Below the pieces are notes generated by a model. The model saw only the letters and a list, made by a program, of their open reading frames with translations. It was not told the origin of the DNA and searched no databases. A stretch of 9,354 nucleotides of DNA, taken from the NCBI GenBank assembly GCA_007121755.1, contig SKJZ01000196.1, positions 1 to 9,354 on the forward strand. The letters run 5' to 3'. Below are positions 1 to 6,690 of the stretch, one piece after another. Position 1 is the first letter of the stretch; the number at the start of each line of letters is the position of its first letter. The stretch is from Halorhodospira sp. (GTDB taxonomy: Bacteria; Pseudomonadota; Gammaproteobacteria; Nitrococcales; Halorhodospiraceae). The position numbers and the translations under genes are program-made.

Positions 1-115
1 TCTCGACCAGAATGACCTGCGTACCGCACTCGGCCGCTTCCAGCGCCGCCGTCATCCCTGAGATGCCGCCGCCGACGACCAGTACTGTCTGGTTGGTTGC
101 GATTGGGGCCGTCAT
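1..115 (-). CDS. qmoA: QmoA/HdrA-like FAD-dependent oxidoreductase, N-terminal fragment
   Basis: Only the first 38 codons lie in the window; the gene continues past the left edge. The ATG at 115-113 follows a strong GGAGG ribosome site (minus strand, 4 nt spacing). The peptide starts with a short polar tail, then a beta strand and the dinucleotide-binding loop VLVVGGGISGMTAALEAAE (residues 11-29), and ends in QVILVE, whose acidic residue would bind the FAD ribose. This GGGISG...TAALEAAE pattern is typical of QmoA, the flavoprotein of the quinone-interacting membrane-bound oxidoreductase that exchanges electrons with APS reductase in sulfate reducers and, in reverse, in sulfur oxidisers. Related HdrA subunits of heterodisulfide reductase share the fold. 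The FAD-protein assignment is seen directly. The QmoA assignment is a judgement from 38 residues and would be settled by the next genes to the left (qmoB, qmoC, aprBA). Confidence 0.65.
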   Translation of the reverse strand, partial: MTAPIATNQTVLVVGGGISGMTAALEAAECGTQVILVE

Positions 116-302
116 TGAGCCTCCGATTAATCATCATGTTTGAATGGTTGCCAACGGCCGATTTTCTAGAACCTCCAAGCCGGTCGCAACCCCCCCAAAA
201 TGGATAGGTACGCTTCTGCCATGCGGGAGGAAACACCGGTCAGCGTCGACCGATAGACCCCTTCGCAATACCGCGAAATCCCGCCGCTCCCGAAGCAAAC
301 CA

Positions 303-308
303 TATAAT
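303..308 (+). promoter_or_regulatory. Candidate -10 box upstream of pfp
   Basis: This is a perfect TATAAT hexamer in the pfp direction, in otherwise GC-rich DNA. No recognisable -35 box lies 16-19 bp upstream (the bases there are C-rich), and there is no extended TG motif. If it is used, transcription would start near 315, leave a leader of about 137 nt, and probably need an activator. A second weak possibility, TTGTGG (366-371) and TACACT (390-395) with an 18-bp spacer, would start transcription inside the dyad at 399-417. Confidence 0.35.
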
Positions 309-398
309 GCTCATCGGAAAACCTGATGGTCGCGCCGGCCAACTTGATCGAGCCACGGGAAGACGTTGTGGGATACTGGACGGCAACTCTACACTGCG

Positions 399-417
399 GC
401 CGAGTGACGCACTCGGC
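399..417. repeat. Perfect 8-bp inverted repeat 35 bp before pfp
   Basis: GCCGAGTG (399-406) and CACTCGGC (410-417) are exact reverse complements separated by ACG. In RNA this would be an 8-bp hairpin with a tight loop. In DNA it is a candidate operator dyad. No T-run follows, so it is not an intrinsic terminator. It ends 34 nt before the pfp ATG and 18 nt before its ribosome site. Confidence 0.5.
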
Positions 418-451
418 AAGTGACACCAGCGAATCAGGGAGTAATGGTCCT

Positions 452-1714
452 ATGTCGAAACGTAACGCTTTCTATGCTCAATCGGGCGGAGTCACCTCCG
501 TCATCAACGCCTCTGCCTGCGGCGTCATCGAAGCGGCCCGCAACCATGCGGACACCATCGGCACGCTCTACGCGGGCCGCAGCGGTATCCTCGGCGCCCT
601 GCGCGAAGAGTTGATCGACACCAACCAGGAATCCGCCGAGGCCATCGCCGCCTTGAAGTACACGCCGGCCGGCGCGTTCGGCTCCTGCCGCTACAAACTG
701 AAGGGGCTGGACGAGAACAAGGCGGAGTACGAACGGCTGATCGAGGTCTTCAAGGCCCACGACATCGGCTACTTCTTTTACAACGGCGGCGGCGACTCCC
801 AGGACACAGCCCACAAGGTCTCCCAACTGGGCGAGAAGATGGGCTACCCAATCACCTGCATCGGCGTCCCGAAGACCGTGGACAACGATCTCCCGATCAC
901 CGACACCTGCCCCGGCTTCGGCTCCGTGGCCAAGTACATCGCCATCTCGACCCGCGAAGCCAGCTTCGACGTCGCCTCCATGGCGGAAACCTCGACCAAG
1001 GTCTTCGTAATCGAGGTCATGGGGCGCCACGCCGGCTGGATCGCCGCGGCCGGCGGCTTGGCCGCCGACGAGGAGACCGATCTTCCGATTGTCATCCTCT
1101 TCCCTGAGATTCCGTTCGATCAAGCGAAGTTCCTCGCCAAGGTCGACGAGAAGGTCAAGGAGTACGGCTACTGCTCCGTGGTGGTCTCGGAAGGCGTCCA
1201 CCACCCCGATGGCAAGTTCCTCTCCGAGACCGGCCAGCGGGACGCCTTCGGCCACGCCCAGTTGGGCGGCGCGGCCCCGGTTATCGCGCAGATGGTCAAG
1301 GACCACCTGGGCTACAAGTACCACTGGGCGGTCGCCGACTACCTCCAACGCGCCGCGCGGCATATTGCATCGGAGACCGACGTGGAGCAGGCCTACGCCC
1401 TGGGCAAGGCGGCCGTCGACTTCGCCGTAGCCGGGAAGAACGCGATCATGCCCACTGTCGTGCGTGAGTCCGACTCGCCCTACCGCTGGACCATCGGCGA
1501 AGCGCCGCTCTCCGAAGTGGCCAACCGCGAGATCATGATGCCGAAGGAGTACATCACCGACGACGGCTTCGGCATCACCCCGGCGTGCCGCGCGTACCTC
1601 AGCCCGTTGATCGCCGGGGAGTCCTACCCCACGTACCACAACGGCCTGCCGCGTTATGTCCAGCTCAAGAACGAGTTGGTGCCGAAGAAGCTGAAGGACG
1701 GCTTCGAGGTATAG
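452..1714 (+). CDS. pfp: Pyrophosphate-dependent 6-phosphofructokinase
   Basis: This cytosolic enzyme of 420 residues reversibly converts fructose-6-phosphate + PPi to fructose-1,6-bisphosphate + Pi, acting in glycolysis or, in reverse, as a PPi-forming bisphosphatase. The start at ATG 452 gives the family-like opening MSKRNAFYAQSGGVTSVIN and has AGGGAG 10 nt upstream; the frame stays open back to 326 but that extension does not look like coding sequence. Two sites that set phosphoryl-donor choice are PPi type. NGGGDS (111-116) puts Asp115 where ATP enzymes have Gly104 (E. coli numbering), and PKTVDND (140-146) puts Lys141 where ATP enzymes have Gly124. Asp144 is the catalytic base and MGRHAGW (190-196) binds the sugar phosphate. 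The gene stands alone on its strand, convergent with hppA. Homologues in Methylococcus and thioautotrophic symbionts also act on sedoheptulose-7-phosphate; that activity here is inference. Confidence 0.93.
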   Translation: MSKRNAFYAQSGGVTSVINASACGVIEAARNHADTIGTLYAGRSGILGALREELIDTNQESAEAIAALKYTPAGAFGSCRYKLKGLDENKAEYERLIEVFKAHDIGYFFYNGGGDSQDTAHKVSQLGEKMGYPITCIGVPKTVDNDLPITDTCPGFGSVAKYIAISTREASFDVASMAETSTKVFVIEVMGRHAGWIAAAGGLAADEETDLPIVILFPEIPFDQAKFLAKVDEKVKEYGYCSVVVSEGVHHPDGKFLSETGQRDAFGHAQLGGAAPVIAQMVKDHLGYKYHWAVADYLQRAARHIASETDVEQAYALGKAAVDFAVAGKNAIMPTVVRESDSPYRWTIGEAPLSEVANREIMMPKEYITDDGFGITPACRAYLSPLIAGESYPTYHNGLPRYVQLKNELVPKKLKDGFEV

Positions 1715-1736
1715 CGCGGACTGGCGCTGCCCACCT

Positions 1737-1774
1737 AAAAAAAAACGGGGGCGGACTTTTTAAATCCGCCCCCG
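1737..1774 (-). terminator. Intrinsic terminator of hppA
   Basis: Read on the minus strand, a perfect 10-bp GC-rich stem (arms 1774-1765 and 1755-1746, CGGGGGCGGA/TCCGCCCCCG) with a 9-nt loop is followed at once by nine T residues (1745-1737). This is a textbook rho-independent terminator 28 nt past the hppA stop codon. In the pfp direction the same hairpin forms 31 nt after the pfp stop but has no T-run after it, so it is expected to work well only for hppA. Confidence 0.9.
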
Positions 1775-1802
1775 CTGTTCCGTAACTTCTATTCCCTTCG
1801 AA

Positions 1803-3827
1803 TCAGAGCAACGGCACGATCAACAGCGCCATCACGTTCATCACCTTGATGAGCGGATTGATGGCCGGACCGGAGGTATCCTTGTACGGGTCGCCGACGG
1901 TATCGCCAGTCACCGCAGCCTTGTGCGCCTCGGAGCCCTTACCGCCCAGGTTGCCCTCCTCAATGTACTTCTTGGCGTTGTCCCAAGCGCCGCCACCAGC
2001 GGTCATCGAGATCGCCACGAAGATGCCGGTGACGATACAACCGACCAGCACACCACCCAGGGCCACCGGGCCGAGAACCACACCCACCACGATGGGCACC
2101 AGCACCGGCAGCAGGGCCGGGATCACCATCGCCTTGATGGCCGACTTGGTCAGCATGTCGACACAGCGGGAGTAGTCCGGCTTGGTCGTCCCCTCCATAA
2201 TGCCCGAGATCTCCTGGAACTGACGGCGCACCTCGGCAACCACCGACGACGCGGACTTGCCGACGGCATTCATCGTCATCGCGCCGAAGAGAAACGGCAC
2301 CAGGCCGCCGATGAAGAGACCGATAATCACCATCGGGTCCGAGAGCAGGAACTGTATATCCGCGAATTCGGGCCGGTAGCTCAAGCTGTGGGTGTAATCG
2401 GCGAACAGTACCAGCGCCGCCAAGCCAGCCGACCCGATCGCATACCCCTTGGTGACCGCCTTGGTCGTGTTGCCCACCGCATCGAGAGCGTCGGTGACTT
2501 GACGGGTCTCGGGCGGCAGATCGGCCATCTCGGCGATACCGCCGGCGTTATCCGTGATCGGCCCGTAGGAGTCGAGGGCCACGATGACGCCGGTCATGGA
2601 GAGCATCGTCGTCGCGGCGATGCCGATACCGTAAAGACCGGCCAGTTCATAGGCGCCCCAGATGCTCGCGCAGACCGCCAACACCGGAATCGTAGTGGCC
2701 TGAAGGCCGACGCCGAGACCGGCAATGATATTGGTCGCGTGGCCGCTCTCCGAAGCCTCGGCGATGTACCGGACCGGGCCGAACTTCTCGGAGGTGTAGT
2801 ACTCGGTCACCGCCATGATCACCGCGGTCAGCACCAAACCGATCAACGCAGCGCCCCACAAGGCCAGCGGACTGAAGGCATCCACGCCCCCCATCATGAA
2901 GAACGTGACCGGTAGAAAGCCGATGGCCGCCAGGCCGGCCGCTATAATCAGGCCACGATAGAGCGCCTTCATGATATTGCCGTCTTCACCGACCTTGACG
3001 AAGAACATCGCCGCCACCGACGAGACAATGGAGATACCGCCCAAGACCAGCGGATAGACTACCCCGCTGGCACCAGCCGCGGGCAGCAGCAGCGCCCCGA
3101 GCAGCATGGTGGCGATCACTGTTACCGCATAAGTCTCGAACAGGTCCGCGGCCATGCCCGCGCAGTCGCCGACGTTGTCGCCGACGTTATCGGCGATAAC
3201 GGCCGGGTTGCGGGGATCGTCCTCGGGGATGCCGGCCTCGACCTTGCCCACCAGATCGGCGCCCACATCCGCGCCCTTAGTGAAGATGCCGCCGCCGACA
3301 CGGGCGAAGACGGAGATCAACGAGCCGCCGAGCCCCAACCCGACCAACGGGGCCAGACCCGGCACTTCACCGCCGCTGGCGATGGAGAGGGCCGCGTAGT
3401 AACCGGCCACCCCCAGGAGGCCCAGACCGACCACCAGGAGACCGGTCACCGCCCCGCCCTGGAAGGCCACATCCATGGCCCGCGACAGGCCGTGCTGCGC
3501 GGCTTCAGCGGTACGCACGTTGGCGCGCACCGAGATATGCATGCCGATATAGCCGGCGAGGCCCGAAAAGACCGCGCCCACCGCGAAACCGATGGCGGTG
3601 GCGATATCGAGAAAGACCAGAACCAACACGAACACAACCACACCGACAGCACCGATGGTCATGTACTGCCGATTCAGATAAGCGGAAGCGCCCTCTTGGA
3701 TGGCGGCGGCGATCGTCTCCATCGCCTCGTTGCCGGTGGGCTGTTGCAGCACCCACCGGACAGCATAGACCCCGTAGGCTAAGGCTACTAATGAGCAAAC
3801 CAGAGCGAACCAGACTCCGAGCGTCAT
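1803..3827 (-). CDS. hppA: K+-independent proton-translocating membrane pyrophosphatase
   Basis: This integral inner-membrane enzyme of 674 residues hydrolyses PPi and pumps H+ out of the cytoplasm, or makes PPi at the expense of the gradient. The hydrophobic profile fits the usual 16 or so helices. PPi/Mg-binding motifs are intact: GGGIFTKGADVGADLVGK (178-195, with Lys184, Asp187, Asp191), DNVGDNVGD (213-221), DNAGGIAEM (426-434), and the C-terminal DNAKKYIE (616-623) and GDTVGDPYKDT (641-651). In GNTTKAVTKG (452-461), Lys456 and Thr459 are the pair that marks the K+-independent subfamily; K+-dependent enzymes have Ala and Gly there. The ATG at 3827 has AGGAG about 7 nt upstream. It is convergent with pfp, so the two share function but not a transcript. 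Na+ pumping is unlikely, since it is known from the K+-dependent branch. Confidence 0.97.
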   Translation of the reverse strand: MTLGVWFALVCSLVALAYGVYAVRWVLQQPTGNEAMETIAAAIQEGASAYLNRQYMTIGAVGVVVFVLVLVFLDIATAIGFAVGAVFSGLAGYIGMHISVRANVRTAEAAQHGLSRAMDVAFQGGAVTGLLVVGLGLLGVAGYYAALSIASGGEVPGLAPLVGLGLGGSLISVFARVGGGIFTKGADVGADLVGKVEAGIPEDDPRNPAVIADNVGDNVGDCAGMAADLFETYAVTVIATMLLGALLLPAAGASGVVYPLVLGGISIVSSVAAMFFVKVGEDGNIMKALYRGLIIAAGLAAIGFLPVTFFMMGGVDAFSPLALWGAALIGLVLTAVIMAVTEYYTSEKFGPVRYIAEASESGHATNIIAGLGVGLQATTIPVLAVCASIWGAYELAGLYGIGIAATTMLSMTGVIVALDSYGPITDNAGGIAEMADLPPETRQVTDALDAVGNTTKAVTKGYAIGSAGLAALVLFADYTHSLSYRPEFADIQFLLSDPMVIIGLFIGGLVPFLFGAMTMNAVGKSASSVVAEVRRQFQEISGIMEGTTKPDYSRCVDMLTKSAIKAMVIPALLPVLVPIVVGVVLGPVALGGVLVGCIVTGIFVAISMTAGGGAWDNAKKYIEEGNLGGKGSEAHKAAVTGDTVGDPYKDTSGPAINPLIKVMNVMALLIVPLL

Positions 3828-3851
3828 ACAGGACTCCTTTTTTATCCTTTT

Positions 3852-3930
3852 CGGTAATCCGGGAGGTTATGCGCGACCGGCTGGTTGGCCAGTTCGGCTA
3901 ACCGGTAATGGCGAAAGGCCGCTTTCGGCC
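3852..3930 (-). promoter_or_regulatory. Possible structured 5' leader of hppA
   Basis: The 5' untranslated region of hppA contains two inverted repeats. One is GGCCG-AAAG-CGGCC (minus strand, within 3930-3917). The other is a larger one enclosed by ACCGG (3905-3901) and CCGGT (3881-3877), with an inner arm pair at 3903-3896 and 3890-3883 that has a single A/C mismatch on the minus strand. CGGTAAT also occurs twice in direct orientation on the plus strand (3852-3858 and 3903-3909). No known riboswitch class is recognised, so this is a structural observation only. Confidence 0.3.
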
Positions 3931-3937
3931 CAGCGCC

Positions 3938-3979
3938 TCTATAACAAACCATTTAAGTCGACAAAGATCCTGTCATCAA
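3938..3979 (-). promoter_or_regulatory. Candidate hppA promoter
   Basis: On the minus strand, TTGATG (3979-3974), a 17-bp spacer and TTAAAT (3956-3951) resemble a sigma-70 promoter, each box matching consensus at four of six bases. An overlapping alternative is TTGTCG (3964-3959) with TATAGA (3943-3938), spaced by only 15 bp. The surrounding DNA is clearly AT-richer than the genes. Either would leave a leader of roughly 100-120 nt. Confidence 0.35.
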
Positions 3980-4004
3980 AGAAGACGAACCTTCCGCCTC
4001 AAAA

Positions 4005-4010
4005 TATAAC
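4005..4010 (+). promoter_or_regulatory. Candidate -10 box for the RDD gene
   Basis: TATAAC matches the -10 consensus at five of six bases and lies 57-75 nt before the two possible RDD starts. The bases 17 bp upstream (AAGACG) are a poor -35 box, so the call is tentative. Confidence 0.25.
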
Positions 4011-4066
4011 GCAGTGATTGTGCGCGACTTCATCTTTAACATGCAACATCTTCCACCACCCGAATA

Positions 4067-4519
4067 ATGAGGCATCATGCCCGCATGTTTACTTCAACAT
4101 CCGTCAACGCACACTTCCTGTTCCGGCTCGCGGCAATGCTCTACGACAGCCTGCTGCTGCTGGCACTGTGGATGATCGGCGGCTTCCTCTATCTGCCGGT
4201 CACGGGGGGCGACCCCGTCACCCCCGCCGATCCGTTCTTTCAGCTCTATCTGCTGGCGATCGCCTACCTCTTCTTTGTCGGGTTCTGGGTCCACGGCGGG
4301 CGAACTCTCGGCATGCTCTCGTGGCGGCTGCGCTTGATCGACGCCGCCGGGGGAGGCCCGCCGGGGCTCGGCCAGGCGAGTCTTCGCTTCGTGCTGGCCA
4401 TCCTCTCCTGGCTTCCGTTCGGGGCGGGGTATCTCTGGTCGCTTTTCGATTCCGAGCGGCGGACGCTCCACGACCGGCTCACCGGCACCCGAATGGTCCG
4501 CGAGCCGCGACAGGGCTGA
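4067..4519 (+). CDS. RDD-family membrane protein
   Basis: This small inner-membrane protein (150 residues from ATG 4067, 144 from ATG 4085) has about three hydrophobic segments. It carries the features that name the RDD family: an Arg and Asp in the first helix (RLAAMLYDSLLLL), a GGRTLGMLSWRLRLID loop, and an acidic/basic stretch near the C-terminus (FDSERRTLHDRLTGTRMV). The family's function is mostly unknown; some members have been linked to ion transport or salt tolerance. GAGG at 4069-4072 would serve the 4085 start, though 12 nt is long, and no good site precedes 4067, so the start is uncertain. RDD genes often sit next to lptFG in gammaproteobacteria. Here it converges on lptG with a 48-bp gap, so any link is positional and the genes are not co-transcribed. 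Confidence 0.85.
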   Translation: MRHHARMFTSTSVNAHFLFRLAAMLYDSLLLLALWMIGGFLYLPVTGGDPVTPADPFFQLYLLAIAYLFFVGFWVHGGRTLGMLSWRLRLIDAAGGGPPGLGQASLRFVLAILSWLPFGAGYLWSLFDSERRTLHDRLTGTRMVREPRQG

Positions 4520-4567
4520 ATTTTCAGTCCGCGCTACCCGGCTGGCCGGCGGCGTTGGCCGCTCACC

Positions 4568-5620
4568 TCACCGCACTCGCAAGGTGCCGGCCAGCCCGAG
4601 GGCGAAGAAGAGGGCCACCGGCAGCAACGCGGAGAGAGCGGGCGGCAGGCCGTAGACCACCCCGGCCTGGCCCAAGGCCCGGTTGACCAGAAAGAAGACG
4701 ATACCCACCAGCACGCCAATCACGATCCGTTGCCCGGCCCCGCCGGAACGGCCGCTCACAAAGACCAGCGGGACAGTCACCAGGATCATCGTCAGGGTCG
4801 CCAACGGCGTGGCGATCTTCACCCAGAAGGCGAGCCGGTAACGATCGCTCTCCAGCTCATTGCGCTCCAGGTAGCGTATATAGGTGGCCAATTGAACCAA
4901 CGGCAAGGCCTCCGGATCGGCCACCACCACTTCCAATACCTCCGGACGGATCTCCCCAGCCCACTCGCGGGCCGCGACCCGCTCCGTCTCGACCGCCGCG
5001 GCCCCGAAACGGGTGGTCCCCACTTCCCGTAACTCCCACGCTCCCCCGATATAGTGCATCGCCTCGGCCTCGACCCGCTCCACCAATTCGCCGTCCGCAA
5101 ACCGGTAGAGCACCACCTCCTCTAGATGGGCGCTGGAGCGTGGCCGCTCGACCCGGAGAAAATCACGCCCGTCCCGCGCCCACAAAGCTCCATCCGGACC
5201 ACTGCGCAGCCGGTCTGCCTCCGTTAGGCCACGCATGGCGGCCGCCCGGTCTTCAGCCGGGGGCACCACCCATTCGCCCATGGCGGTCGCGATCAGCGCC
5301 AACAGAAGCCCCCCGGCCATCGCGGCGAAAGCGACCTGCAACACTGAAACCCCGGCGGCCCGCATAACGGTCAACTCATGCCGCGCCGCCAGCCCTCCCA
5401 GCCCCGTCAGAGAGCCGATCAGGGTGGCGAACGGAAACGCCTCGTAGGCCTGACCCGGCATGGCCAAGATGGCTTGTAGCGCCGCCTCACCGGTATCCCG
5501 GTCACCGGCGGCGACGCTATCGACCAGAGAGAAGACGAAATTCAACGCGACTATAGCCGCCAGCGCGACCAACGAAGCGGTCACCACCGTCCACGCCAGA
5601 TACCGCGTCAATACGATCAC
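4568..5620 (-). CDS. lptG: LPS export ABC transporter permease LptG
   Basis: LptG pairs with LptF and two copies of the ATPase LptB to pull lipopolysaccharide from the inner membrane and push it along the LptC-LptA-LptD bridge. The 350-residue length is close to the E. coli protein (360). Hydrophobic segments near 8-32, 62-82, 97-120, 265-288, 298-316 and 328-348 flank a periplasmic beta-rich domain (about 121-264), the family's layout. LGGLAARHELTVMRAAGVS (74-92) is the cytoplasmic coupling helix that contacts LptB. The GTG start (5620-5618) overlaps the lptF TGA (5619-5617) in a GTGA junction, so translation is probably coupled. No lptB, lptC or lptA is in the window, as is normal, because those genes lie elsewhere. 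Confidence 0.95.
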   Translation of the reverse strand: MIVLTRYLAWTVVTASLVALAAIVALNFVFSLVDSVAAGDRDTGEAALQAILAMPGQAYEAFPFATLIGSLTGLGGLAARHELTVMRAAGVSVLQVAFAAMAGGLLLALIATAMGEWVVPPAEDRAAAMRGLTEADRLRSGPDGALWARDGRDFLRVERPRSSAHLEEVVLYRFADGELVERVEAEAMHYIGGAWELREVGTTRFGAAAVETERVAAREWAGEIRPEVLEVVVADPEALPLVQLATYIRYLERNELESDRYRLAFWVKIATPLATLTMILVTVPLVFVSGRSGGAGQRIVIGVLVGIVFFLVNRALGQAGVVYGLPPALSALLPVALFFALGLAGTLRVR

Positions 5621-6690
5621 GGCAACCGCCTATCCGCGCCGAAGCGCCAACGCGTCCAGAACACCGCGGCCGCGAGGATCAACAAGTGCAGCCACCACAG
5701 CCCAGCGGCCGCCGGCACCACTTCTTGCTCCAACCAGTCACGCCCCATGGTCACCAACTGGAAATAGACCACAAAGACAAGAACCGCCGTCAACAACGCG
5801 CCGAAGCGTCCTTCCCGCGGGTTCGCCTTGGCCAACGGCACGGCCAGCACGATGAGGACCAGCACCATGGCGGGCATGGCGAGACGCCAATGGAGTTCGG
5901 CCATATCGGCGGCCTGTCCTCCCCGCAGCAGATCCCCGGGCGGCTGCCCGTCCCGGCTTCGCCTCACATCGGTGGTCCGGCGTTCCTCCAGGAACACACC
6001 GTGACGCTCAAAACGGGTGATCCGCCACCCACGGCCCCCCGGCGGGCCGTCGTAGCGCACACCGTCCTCCAGGATCAGATAGCGATCCCCTGTTGCCCGC
6101 TCCACCCGCTGATAACCGCGCTCGGCCTGGATCACCGTCTCCGCCCCGTTACCGCGGGCGCGTATAAAGACATCCTGCATTCCGCCATCCGGGCCGACCC
6201 CTCCGGCGTACATGGCGCCGCCACCGCCGCCGACGAAGCGCCCGGCCCGCATCCCTTCCACCTCGGCAGCGCGCGCCGCATCCGCAGCGTAGACATCCGC
6301 GGTATAGGTCGCCCACGGGGCCACCCACAGCGAGAGCACCGCCACCAGGGCGGCGGCCGGAAACCCTAGAACCAGCAACCCCCGGGACATCCGCCACGGC
6401 CCGACGCCGCAAGCGGCCAACACCGGCATCTCGTTGTCGCGGTAGAGCCGCCCGAGGGCGAGCACGACGCCCAGAAAGAGGGCCGCCGGAACCACCACGC
6501 CCAAGTAGCGCAACACCTGCAGACCCATGAGGACCGCAATCGCGCCGCCGTCAAGCTCGCCACCAGCGGCGTCCCCCAAATAGCGGATCAGCCGGTTGGC
6601 CGCCAGGACGGAGAAGAGCACCGCCAGCACCGCCACCGCGGCGCCCGCTGCCTCACGGGCCAGGTAACGCTCAATAATGGATGGTTTCAC
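5617..6690 (-). CDS. lptF: LPS export ABC transporter permease LptF
   Basis: This is the inner-membrane partner of LptG in the LptB2FG extractor. I choose the GTG at 6690 (357 residues, E. coli 366): it has GGAG 5 nt upstream and gives the usual opening VKPSIIERYLAREA, in which a short amphipathic stretch precedes the first helix. The upstream in-frame ATG at 6747 would add 19 unconserved residues. RLYRDNEMPVLAACGVGPW (81-99) is the coupling helix facing LptB. The C-terminal half has the family pattern LHWRLAMPAMVLVLIVLAVP followed by PREGRFG. The periplasmic domain contains a run of five glycines and further Gly-rich turns, more than I would expect, but in a loop position. It is the first gene of the lptF-lptG pair and diverges from pepA across 149 bp. 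Confidence 0.94.
   Translation of the reverse strand: MKPSIIERYLAREAAGAAVAVLAVLFSVLAANRLIRYLGDAAGGELDGGAIAVLMGLQVLRYLGVVVPAALFLGVVLALGRLYRDNEMPVLAACGVGPWRMSRGLLVLGFPAAALVAVLSLWVAPWATYTADVYAADAARAAEVEGMRAGRFVGGGGGAMYAGGVGPDGGMQDVFIRARGNGAETVIQAERGYQRVERATGDRYLILEDGVRYDGPPGGRGWRITRFERHGVFLEERRTTDVRRSRDGQPPGDLLRGGQAADMAELHWRLAMPAMVLVLIVLAVPLAKANPREGRFGALLTAVLVFVVYFQLVTMGRDWLEQEVVPAAAGLWWLHLLILAAAVFWTRWRFGADRRLP

Larger units (their letters stand above)
116..451. promoter_or_regulatory. Divergent intergenic region between qmoA-like gene and pfp
   Basis: This 336-bp stretch lies between two divergent starts and holds no convincing gene. Short open frames here lack ribosome sites and family-like sequence. 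It contains the GGAGG site of the left gene (119-123), a palindrome GATTAATC next to it (124-131), a perfect TATAAT (303-308, plus strand), an 8-bp inverted repeat at 399-417 and the AGGGAG ribosome site of pfp (436-441). Promoters for both genes must lie here, but I cannot place the one for the left gene. Confidence 0.6.

Noticed and set aside
326..451. Upstream in-frame extension of pfp from ATG 326
   Set aside because: There is no ribosome site at 326, the extension is unlike the family, and the dyad and promoter signals occupy this stretch. ATG 452 fits the family.
434..1639. Long open frame of 401 codons antisense to pfp
   Set aside because: It mirrors the codon bias of a GC-rich gene, has no family-like sequence, and lies wholly within a well-conserved enzyme gene.
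1923..2915. Open frame of 330 codons antisense to hppA
   Set aside because: It is rich in His, Arg, Asp and Gly, as expected for the complement of a membrane-protein gene, and it conflicts with the clear hppA.
4549..4562. Small inverted repeat GCGGC-GTTG-GCCGC between the RDD gene and lptG
   Set aside because: A 5-bp stem without a T-run on either strand is common by chance at this GC content, so I do not call it a terminator.
4018..4686. Overlapping plus-strand open frame of 222 codons across the RDD gene and the lptG 3' end
   Set aside because: It is in another frame, turns into Pro/Arg/Ala-rich low-complexity sequence, and is incompatible with both recognised genes.
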